A DNA stretch of 64,000 bases from Echinococcus granulosus. Taxonomy: Eukaryota > Platyhelminthes > Cestoda > Cyclophyllidea > Taeniidae. A program made the translations under genes and the position numbers. The stretch is from the NCBI RefSeq assembly GCF_000524195.1, contig NW_020170536.1, positions 60,630 through 124,629 on the forward strand, in the 5' to 3' direction. Under the pieces are notes generated by a model that ran no database searches, was not told where the DNA came from, and saw nothing but the letters and a program-made list of their open reading frames with translations. Positions within the stretch are counted from its first letter, which is position 1; each line of letters starts with the position of its first letter. Below, piece by piece: positions 1 through 12,000 of the stretch.

Positions 1-3000
1 CATATTAATTCTAGGTGGCTAATCGGTTTGCTTCTCTGCACCTCGAGACGGGTGGCATAGACGTGTTTGTCTCTGCTCCCCTCAACCCAGTGCAACTGGT
101 CTTCACAATGACTCACCTCTATCCTTCATCTGGCGTGCTAGTGGACGTGAATTCTTCCTTCCATCGAGGCCTTTTGCGCAATAATATTCTCGAATGCAAG
201 CAGTGGGGCAGAAAAGACCAAATTTCGGACTGCTATGGCATTTATCAACCGACTGGTGGCCAACAAGAAGGTGATGTGAAGAGAGGTGGCGTTCTCTTTG
301 GTTTCGATGATGAAAATCCAATTACAAAACTGCTTCAGATTGACCTTCTCAATAGCTGTTATGCCCATCAACTGGTTAAAATATCCAAAGTGTGCATTTC
401 TTTGGGTCAAGGGGTACTACTTTCACCTATATCAGTCACATTAGCCCAACGAAACCTGCTCTTTTCGGAATCTTGGCCTCAACATCTATCAAATGATCTC
501 GTGACTACGGAGAGTTATCTAAAATCCCATTCACAAATTCAGCTAAACTTGAGTTCCTTTGCTGTAAGAAGTCTCTTCATCCACGGGTTCTATATAGTCT
601 CTCATGGATGCGCACTTGCCACAGCTCTTTCGCATTATCTCCATAGTCAGGCATGGCCAGAGCTAAATGAATACAGTGGCCAAATAAGCGAAGCTGGACT
701 TGGTAAATTTTTCAAACGGACAATTGAAGGTTAGTGGTCTTACCATTAGCTTCACGATATTTAGGCAGTGGCGCATCATTTCAGTTTCATCTCTTCCTTA
801 CCTTAGGTGAAATGTCCTATTGTCTCACCTTTAATGCGAAAGGTTTCATGTGCCTACATGCTCAGTCGAGTAAAATCCAGAAACTTGTCAATTCATCATT
901 TGAGACGTCTCAATTAACAGGAAGTTTAATGGATGAGGGAAAGGATAAAGTCATTCCTATTCTTCAATGTTTATCAACTGGACCGTTGGCTGTATTTTCA
1001 TATCAGTTGAGGAGAAAAATTGTCCCTGGTTTAGACAGTCTGCGTAAGTTGATTTTTGACCGTTATCCTCCAGTTTCGTAAAAAAAAGTAACGTATTTGT
1101 TGATAATCTTCTGTAGACCCTGCGTCGGTAACTTTGAAAGTGGCACCGATGAAAATTCTCATTACCCCTTCTCTTATTGAGTGGTTCTCTGGTGTCATCG
1201 GCGTGTTAAAGAAGTCTTGGGAAGCATTTGAAATCGATCAAACTGGAGAATTCCCTTTGGATGCTCAATTCTGTTCGAAATCACAAAGTACGACCTCGTA
1301 CTGTATTCTCATAGCAATTTGTCTTTCGGCCGTTCATTATTAAATTTTCAACTGTTATAGGTTCTATCGCATTTCACCAAATGGATCTCCATACACACAG
1401 TCCTAGTGAAATCAAATCTCATCTCGAAACCGTTTCAACTCGCAGCAGACCTCATACGTCAGGCGGGTCCACCTTTGTCTTGGTTTCCAACATTACAAGG
1501 GTTCAGAACTGCAGCGATTTGCTGTCCGCGCCTTTTTCTGAATGGATCATTGCAAACTACAAGTGGTTCACCACTTGCAAGTTAGATGTATGCAGTTCAT
1601 CTACCATTTATTTAAAGTAACTCACTGACGTCCAGTTGCAGTCTAAAATGAGCATTTTATTCTTATCTAGAGCGAAGAAATGTCTGATGTTAGTGACTAA
1701 CCTTTTTAGAGCTTTGGAGAAGAATTAAAAGAACAAATTACTATCCTATTAGATTTGTCAGGTAGGGTTGTTTGGATACGTAGTTTTAAAATTAACTTGC
1801 CATTTCGTGCAATTTGCCGTAGTCAAAGTTGCAAACATAATATTTCAGGTGTCAATCTTGACTTCAACTCTCTATATTGTTCCAACAACGGATCGCTTTT
1901 CTACCTGTGACTTTGATGCATGGCTTGCGTCACTCAACGCAACGAGCCGTGGTAAAGTCGTTCAGTTGACGTTCCCCCGAATCGAGATTAGAGGACCACG
2001 TTCCCACTCCTCCCCACTCCCTCAATCCCAAAATGTGCCTCCCTCGGCACCTATTACTGCGACAGAAGGGACAGATGGTATTCGATTATATAGTTTTGAG
2101 TTAGAGGAGAAACAGGCATTAGGAACTCAGCGTCGACTCCGCCGTCTCCAAAGTGTTCCTGAAATGATGGCAATCGATCGGGATTCGAACCGTCCCATGT
2201 GGGAGTGCACCGCCACCGGGCTAATAATTTCGGTTGGAGAGGCAACGCGCCTCCTCCAACTGGATGACTTGGCCTGCAGTCTTTCGTTCACAATCGCAAC
2301 ATCTCCACTGGACAATGCACTCTCCAGAATCTCTTGGAATTTGCTCTTCAACTTAGCTCACAACACAGAAGATACTTCTGGTAACTCGCCCAGTTTAAGG
2401 GATGTCTCTCATCTTATGGCAACCATTTCTGGCATTCAAATGCAGATATCGAATCTTATAAGTGAGGTAATGCCAAATTTTATGTTAATCTTAGCTGCAT
2501 CGACATTTTCCTTGCTACCTATAAACCTACCAGAGTTACATTGCGATCTGTTTGTCTTTAAGACACTCATAGTTGACATGATTTTGATTTTTCAAGACTC
2601 ATCAAAAACGATGTACGATTATGCTACCTTAACAGAACCTCGATTTAACGATGCAGATAATCAGACTTTATCATTGTCATTTCATGCAAATCAGTAAAAC
2701 ATCGCGTTGATACGTTATTTGTCCAGTCAGTCGAGAGTGCATAGCATGCATTTTAATTCCTACCTTTTCATGGTTGACTGCGCTCATTGCAGCACATTCC
2801 TGCGTAATATTTCAGACAAAACTCACATTTTTAGATTTTTACTACAAAAGACCTCATGGCGTCTTGCATCCGCAAATCAAAGGAAATCGATGGTCTATCA
2901 AATCCTTCAACACCGGTTGAGATATCACCGTGCGGTATGGAACTCTTTGGCTCTACGAAGAAGTCCTCGTCAATAATCTCTCGTCTGACTTACTCCTCCT

Positions 3001-6000
3001 CACACTCTCTAGCTGAATCGCGAAAAGTCCTTGTGCATTTTACCCCTCCCAACGCACCATCTATCACAACCCCACGAATTCCCATTAAGGGTGTTATTCA
3101 AGTGATATTTCCCTTCACCACTGGGGAGTTGTGCTTAAGTGATAAGCAGTCGAAGATCCGGTGGGAAGCAGATGGCTTCTGCACAACAGTCTCCATTTCT
3201 GATTCGCCATTCTACATCAATTTTCGATTGCAACTTGAACGCGTTTGCCTTTTTTTGCGCACTTCAGAAAGGTGTTTAATCTCATAAACTAATATGTTGT
3301 GTGTTGATACACTGTTAACGTCGATTTCTTCACTTTAGGTGCTTTCCTTTAATTTCTCCGAAGCACTGGCATCTTAGGCCCTTTCAGAATGTTGCTCTTT
3401 GCCCAGGAACGGCGTATTATGAAGAATCGAAGGCTGGCCAAAGGCTTCCCAAACCCCAGGAACCCCAAGGTGTCGATAGTGATAGCGAAGTCGACGTGAC
3501 ACTCTCTCGTCACTTCCGACCCACGGCTATGCTCACCATCTCTCTCACTCGATCCTTTGCTGTCCTCGTTCGTCATGTCTTCGCTGGCAAGCGCTTCTCC
3601 TATTGGCTGGACAGGCAGAGCGAACTTTTTCTCCTAGGCGAAAATCGGATGGAGGTTGACGATGCTGGTCCTCCCTTCGTCAATTGCGTCTATATCAGAT
3701 TGAAACCCTTGGATGTGGTCCTCTGTCCACAGCTTGCGTCGTACCTAAAAGGTGCTCTGAGGGAATTCCAGAACTCTGAGGAAATCGTTCCAACGAGTGG
3801 TAGATCATTTGGTGTCGGGGCACCGCTTCCAGGGCATTGTATGCCATTGCTATTTGTGGCACTTGACGAGTTGCGTCTCTTCATTCCCTCCCCAGGGGTG
3901 AGTGGGTTTTCGATGTTGTTCGCTCACCCTTCTACTTTTATGAATTTTTTCTATCACTTGCTTTATCTTCAGCTCCTTGCCCCGTCGTATGGAGTAATTG
4001 GTCCTTGTGATGCCTTGGCTATTACTCTGCGTGCTATGCGAATTCATCCTTTTCCGAAAAACTGCATCACCTCCAGACCGGAAGCCGCGTCAGCCCATGC
4101 AAGAGTCATTACCCTGACGCGCAAAATCGGTTCTTCTTACGAGGATAGGCAATCTGCTTTGCGTCTTGAAGGACTAGCTTGTTGGGCAGTCAATCTTTTG
4201 GAAGCCATAAATTTCTCAAAAAGTGCTCGTAGGTTCGACTGCCAACCCACCTTGGCTGGCCAGTATCCCGCCTTTGAGTGGAATCAGGCCGCAACTCGCC
4301 TCAGTGGCATGTGAGCTTCGTATTATCAAAATTACTCGCCCGAGTATCTCAGACTTGTTTATTCACGATCTTTTTTGACTTGTTTCAGCAAAGACGCTGT
4401 CTGGGTGCTGCCTGTTTTACGTCCTCTCGACATAATGGCTGTTTTTGCCGCTCCTATTTGTGAAACCAATCTCGTTTGTGGTCAGGTAAATGTCTAAACA
4501 CTTTTTTGAATTTGGCCTTATTTACCAACTCACTATCACCAATTTTAGAATTCATTTGTTTTATTCACTTCATTGCTCTACTGACTAATTTCATTCTCCG
4601 TGTACCATTTTACTAAAGGTCAACCCTGTTTTAGTTCATGTATGTACAGGATGCATTAGGAGCAGTTGGTGAAGCGGGACACTATTCGGCTGCCACATAT
4701 TTTAGTCCAGAGTGAATAGTTTATCAGTAACTTTGATTGCTATTATTATTGGCATTTTTGGTCATTTGTATCATTCATTGTTACTGCTCGGGTTTCCCCA
4801 TTTCTGATGCTTGATTCTGTGTTTCATAGGCAAGAATGCTCTATGGATCAATTTTGGAAGCAAATATAAGCAATGATATCATTGTGACCCTCAGTGGATC
4901 CTTTTTATTGACATACTTATCGAATTTAATGGGTGTAATTGAGCGACCAAGAGGGCAGATGGACGAGACGGCGGAGGTGAGTCAACTGGCCTGGCCGTCT
5001 CAGCCCTCTCGATTTCTACTCACCTGCGGATTAATGCGTTTTGTTCTGTGGGAGAGAAGAAAACCTATCGAGCGTCACTGGGACTTCTCCGTGATAGAAT
5101 TGATTCAGCCACACCTCCGGTGGTCACCCGAGTCATTGAACGCGGGACTCAATGACTTACAGGTCCATTTGAGATCATTTTCCGAAGGCTCTGAGTCAGA
5201 TTGGCACGGCAACGTGTTTTGGACCCCCACTACACCGCCGGTAGAGCGCCAAACATATCTCCCAACTCGCCTCCCCCTTCCACAAGTCGCAGACGTCGGC
5301 CAATATCACATATTCAACCCAATGTCATCGATTAATAGGGCTTGCCTCTCTACTTCCGGTAATGACGAACTGCTTCTGATTAACTTTTCTCGTCGAAATT
5401 CAAGGGCAAGTGGAGCTTGTTTTGCATTTAGATACTATCAGCTACGTGAAAAACTAACCTCTCTCTTCATTGCAGGAAAAACGTTTTCATGCCACCGTTC
5501 GTATTCAACGAGAAACGACTCTTGTTCTCACGCCAAATATGCTTATGTGCCTTTCAAACCTAACAAAATCTTTCTATTCTCCTAATTCCCCAACCAAGCG
5601 TGTCAAACATGCGGGTGATCTCAAGGCGCCCATTGCAACTTTTATCACAATCTTTGATCAGCTACATTTTGATACTCGCTCAATATCTGTGAGCATTCTT
5701 TCCGTTTTATTTTTTTGGACCACAAATGACTAGCCTCGTGTCTGTGTTCGCAATTCTTTCCTTACAGATTCATTTAATTGCTGCAGAAGATAAAATTCGA
5801 TTCGCTACAGAGGGGATTCATATTGATGGTGTCGCTAATCGGAGAAAGGACTGGAGGAGTTTTTATACCGATCTAAAGGCGATGTGTATCGAAACTCACT
5901 TGAATGAATTTCAACTTATCCCCACTGCCACGGAAATTTCCCTCAGGATGTGCACAGAGGTCTCTCTAGTGAGCATTCCTACAACCGTTGCACATATAGA

Positions 6001-9000
6001 GATCTCTAAGGGTACGAAAATAGTAATTCCTTCTGGAAATGAGTTCAGAAGACTTGCCCAAGCCTTTATTGTAGCAACGCATCAAGAAAATAACGGTATT
6101 TTGAACGCGAAGAAGCCTGTTGCACAACATCTGCCAAGTCGATGCGTCTTTAAAGACGACATCCGGAGAAAGTCGGCCTACGATTTTTCGATTTTCATTC
6201 CCACGGAACCCGTAGGTCTTGGCAATATCTCCCGATGGCTCCCTCTTCCCTACGAGATCGTCTTTGCCGATTGTGATCAATTCGCTCCGGAGGTTGGGAC
6301 AGAATCTAGATGTGTGACGATGACGTGGACCTTCCCTGAGTTGCGCCAACCCATCCGGCTTACTGTGAATCCCGTGCCCCTCGTTTATGATAATGATAGC
6401 ATCGATCTCGGCAACATTATGGTTCGTTTTCTCTCTCACAAATTACACACACGTCGACTTTTGTTTTTTCGCCTTATATTTTACTCATTAAGATAAGATC
6501 ATTATTTTTTTCGAGAATTAAGACTATTGCGATCAGATGGGTATATTTCTTTCAACCGTTAATGGGTTTTTCACTTTTAATCCTCTCTGCCCTTCCCAAG
6601 TTGCCAGCTCGCCTACAATACTGGAGCGATCGTGTAGGTGAATATGGTAGTTTTGTGACCTACGCCACTTTCAACCTTCTTGAAGACGCCTCTGTCGACG
6701 TCCTTCTCCCACCCCTTTTGGCTGAATTTCCACTTTGCTTGGAGACTCTGGAGCAATCTCAGAGGCAACGGTTGATTCTCAGATCCTCTTTAGGTGAAGA
6801 GAACGTTTTCTGGGGTCCCAAGGTTGCCCTTAATCCCACAGCACCCTTACCGGTTGCGGCAGCCTCTTGGAGGATTATCGTCAGTTGTGTTGGTAGAATC
6901 ATATCCATGTATGTACCGTTCTACCAAGCAACTACAGCAAATTTGAATGCCTCATAAAATATTGTATCTGTTTAATTATAAATTTTAGAAGTAACTGGTT
7001 GCCATAATGGGCTTTCTTACCTGTTTTCATACCAAGGGTGGGTTTTTTAAATATGATCGAATGTATGCGTGTATAATCTAGGGGGAATTCTTCATCTGCT
7101 GGATGTGAATCTGTTGCTATTCCTGTTTGCCTCCCTCCGTATGCTCTGGGCGCCTGTACACATCTCGATTCCGCCTACATTCCTGAACTCACCATGCCAG
7201 TGTCACTTCATTTTGGACTTGACGAATTCTGTCTCTCCACATGGCAGGCATGTTATCCATTTAGCGTTCTTTTCGTTTATCAAGACACTCTCGAGGATGT
7301 TTTTTTAGTTTATCTCGGATATCTACATTTCCTAGCTAGTCGACTATGTGCTTCCTAAGTATTCTTAAAAAACTATAAAATCGGCACCTTGCGTTGTGGA
7401 TATCATTTTTGTGGTTGAATTTGTCAACTTAACAATTGTAGATGCAGGAACCCAGCCTCGAAACAGGGAGGTTGACGGTCTTTAAACTGCATGGTATGCT
7501 AGCAACCTCCTTTACAAATCCGCACAACCAGGCCCCAGCAATTACCTCCACTGTTGATCAACCAGTTACATACGCCGACTCCACACTACTGGCAAGTTTT
7601 TCAGTGAGATCCGTGGCCGCCCACGTCTTCAGTCCGCACGGAGCGCATATGCAGCTCCTGGGCGAGGCGGAGCACATTCTCGGTGTGAGTGGAACGTGCA
7701 TCTCCGTCGGGACATGTCACCTGTGTTGCAACAGTGACCTCGTGCATGCCCTGAGCCAAATCACAACAGGCGAGGGCAAAACGGGCTGGGAGATTGGCAA
7801 TCGGACGGACAGGCGACTTCTTGTGGAGCAATGCTTCACCAGTGCTTCTCCCACCGACGAACCGGCGGAAAGCGCACTGTCCGATATCACTAATGTCATT
7901 GTGGAGGCCGGAGGGTGTTTTGCATCATGGCGGCCGATCGTATTGGCCAAGACCCGGACAATCACACTCAGGATTGCTTTATCCACGGACCCTGTAAGGT
8001 CATAGGTTGGATTAAACGTTAAGAATATGGGCCAAAAAAGACAGAGTTCGGATTTTTTTAATTGAAATGAAAAAAAGCACCCATATCTTTCGATTGGTTA
8101 TCAATGTGCTATTTCTAACACGAATACAGTTCATAGGTTTAATGCTCGAAAAAACGTAAATGTTCATGCATTGATTGGGTGTGCACTACTCCCCCTGCGC
8201 TGTTTCATACAGACAGACAAAAATGTTTTTAATTGTTTTAAGAAGTCAATGGTCCGGAGTGCTCCATTGTCTATCACCTGGCCTCCTGAGCACACCAACA
8301 GCACTTTCGCACAGCCGATCCAGTGGGATGACCTTGAGCCTCAGGATGATTCCTTCCCTGTTGCGATTCTTCTTATTCCTCCCCGGCCCTCATCCGGACT
8401 CCCTGGTGAGGTAAGTATCGCTGTGCTCAATAGTTTCCTTGTTTGGATGATTGTGTCTAGTTACTCTAATTAAGCTCTAACTCTCCTTTTTGGACACATC
8501 TGAACTCACTTGAGATTATTATGCCTTAATGCAATAAATCGTTCATTTTTCGAGCCTTTTTCACCGGATTACATCCAAATGTTCAATCATATCATATTGT
8601 TCATTGTATTTTTGTCTAGATAATCATTCAGCCGGCTCTCACTGTGGAAAACAAATTTCCTTTTGACCTTTCTCTCCGCCTTTCCAATGGATTCACCAGG
8701 TGCATTGCGTCATCTTCTTCTTATGGCCTTTGTGTTTCACCAGCAGGGCCAACGTCTGACCTCGCCTTATCCGCTTCGGATACTGACGCGTTCGTAAAGT
8801 TAACGGGTGAAGATTTGACCGCTCAGGGCGAGAGGATTTTATGGGTAAATGCAGGTGACCATTCCTATTTTTAGGTGTCATCTTCTATCACCAAAGCACA
8901 TATTTTCAAATGTTTTAGAACTTAGGCCATCATTTCGTTCTATTATTTCCTAATTGTGTACAGCTTTATTTCAAATTCATCTTTAATCTGTCTCTAGATT

Positions 9001-12000
9001 TCCTTGGTTAAGCAAATAGGTTCGCAGAGTTTTAGCATTTGTGTTCCTTTTATCGACATTAAAAATATGTGAAGTTATAAAATTTGTTTTCCTAATGCTT
9101 AGCTTCCTGTCGCAGAGACTGTTTGTCCGGTGCTACTCAAAGTGAATCACTTGCATTACAATATGCTGTCGGATCCAGCAAGATTGGTAAGTGGACAGTA
9201 CAAAAATCGCCTCGCATCAATTACCTCGATCTACTTCTTTAACTTGGATGTATTTTCACACTTGGGAAGATCACAATATCACCAGTGCTCAACATCACGA
9301 GTGCATTGCCAATGCCGCTGACTCTGGTTTTGGAGGACTCCTGTAAATCGCCTGCCTCTTTTCTCAATTCTTCTGGCCGAGGGTTCTCTAGACACTTCTA
9401 TATTCCTAAGGCATCCACAACTTCTATTGCAGTAACTTTTCAGCCGGGCAGTACGCCTTCATTCAATTTTCACTATCCGTGAGTTCATCTTGCTAAAACT
9501 TTATTTCAGTTTGAAAATTTCTTAAAAATGTCATTAACTTGTTAGTTTTCTTCGTTGAATTGGCTTAGTGACAAGGCCCCAGTTTTTGAGTCGTCGCTTT
9601 TGCTACCCTGGAAGACGCTCTCTGGCCGCCTTGACGTTGTCGTGCAGCCCTGGCTTCTCCTAAGCAATTGCAGTGGCATCAGCTTACAGCTCTGTACCGC
9701 AAGCAGTTTGAAGGATATTAACCTTCCAGACGAGTCTGCCATCAAGTTTGATACCGATTCCTGCCATATACCCGCTGCTGGCGAGGTAATCTTATTCTCC
9801 TGCTTTTTGTTTATTTGGAAACATAGTGTTTCCAACTTGGAAAGTAAAGCACCACCAAACACTGACGTTAGAACACATTCTGTTTGTTTCTTATATTTCT
9901 AATTAACTTTTGTAATTCATAAGGATGGCTACTGAGAATGTGTTGGCTTTTTTTAGTTTCGCCGTATTTTTACGGATGAGGTCAATTTAATAGCATTCGA
10001 TGCATCATACTTCATGCGTATCATGTGTACTCAATCATGAAGTTGTGACACTATAATGTCCGCTCCAAGTAAATCTTGCTCATAGATATTGGATCCAGCA
10101 GAAATTTTCGTCCGAAGTGTATCATAATGCCCACTTTCAGCGCTTATTGCGGCTTGGAATCAACTTCAAAGGAAGTACGGTGTGGTCACCTGCACTCCTA
10201 GTTCACAGCTCAGTGTTTTCATCATCCACCACCGCCACCGTGGATCCTAATTCTATCACCTCGAGTGAGATAGTCATACTGACGGTGAGTGGCATGTCAC
10301 GGGTGCATCAGCAGGACAGCGGTGGCAGGGCGGCGGCGGCGACAGCAGTGGTGAACCTCACGCGCTCCCGCACGCTGGCACCGCTCGCTCTGCGCCTCGG
10401 CTGCGTGGTGTGCTGCCTTGCTGCGCGCCTCCACTTTGCGCCCCCTCGAGGCGTCGTCACCCTGAGCATTGAACCGCTTCTGCACATCGATAATCGCACG
10501 GGGCAGTCCCTTCTCTGCAAACCCATTGTCGTACCTACCCTTGGCGTCCATCTACCTCTTCCTATGGTGAGTCCTCACATACCTCTCTTACCTTTTTCCC
10601 TGCCATCTGGATCTCCTCTCATCGTCAACAGTAGTAGCAGTGGGCGATTTCCTCCCGACAACTTCTTAACGCAGGCTGCGATGGTTATTTTGCATCACTT
10701 AAGTAATTTTGATTTGTTTTTTATCATTTAAGAATCTTCTAATAAATATCGACCCCATTCAATTTTTGATTTCAGAAAAAACATGCACCTATTTTTGCAG
10801 CAGTTAAAATAGTTGTGTAACACTTTATTACATGCTTTTATGTTTTAGGCTTCCTTAGATGAGCTTGGAGCCGAAGTTTTAACTCTACCAAAGTCTGGCG
10901 GCACTTTGACTCCGGTTCTTTTTTGGAACCACTCCCACCCCGAGATTGTGTTCGGGGACGTCGATTCACACGGTGTGTCTCTCGCACACCTCCTTGTTCT
11001 TCGGAGTCATTTGGGTATATTTTGGAGTCGTTCTCTTCAGTTAGCTGGAGTCCATTCATTCGATGGCGTTCGCTCCTGTCCAGTCACCGGATCGTATCAT
11101 CGATATTACCACATTTCGCTACCCAGTTTCAATGAAAGTAAGTTCGTTCCCTTGATTCTAATTGTATACTATCCACAGGAATTATTTTCGACTAATGATG
11201 AGGTGATTATGTTTGCTTTGCTTAAATATTCTCCTCTAGATTGTGCAAAACTATTTCATCTTCACCAAGAATTACAAACGGCTTTTTTTCTGAAAGCTAA
11301 GCAATTGCACTAATCTTTATGCATTGTATGCCTTTTTCTACTACTAGTAAATAAAACTTGAATTGATAAGCTTCATTCTTCCTGATTGTTGCATATACTA
11401 ATCTAATAAATTTTTCCACTCGGGTTCGCAAGTCGAACTTTTAAAGCTTCTCATCAATGCGGGATTCTACTTAGTCCTCGCACTTTTTTCCAATAGATGG
11501 GGACCCGGACGAGTGCTCACTTCTTCTGAGCCTTTCTAATGACCCGCAGACAGGACTATGGACTCTTTGCTTGGCTAACTTAGCTCCCTCTCTCTCCTGC
11601 TCACTGGGCTGCAGTTTGACCAATGCGACTGATTTTCCATTTGAAGTATCATTCCAAGGTCTTTCCAACTTCCACCAGCTTCCGCTTTCCAATGCCCTGC
11701 CCTGTGTTCATCCAAGCGGGGGAAAGTTGGTGCTCATTCCTCAGGTATTTCTCGATCAACTGGCCGAAGTGTGGATCTCTGGTGAAACTTCGAAATCATC
11801 AGTTACGTCAACATTTCTTTGTCATGAGGACGCGCGTCTCTTTTTGCGCCTGCATTCAGACGTTGAGGTCATCAAATTGACTGATTGTAGAGATAATCCC
11901 GTTCTGTTACGATTTAGAGAAAAAACAATCTCGATTCAACAGGTCACTAATGAGGCCTTTCCGTTTTGCACTGACTTGGCAATTTTTTCCGATCAAAAAC

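Noticed and set aside
2165..2200. GGATTCGAACCG, the reverse complement of a tRNA B box, hinting at a minus-strand tRNA
   Set aside because: It lies inside a well-supported VPS13B-like exon, and I could not find a matching A box or acceptor stem around it; chance match in coding sequence.
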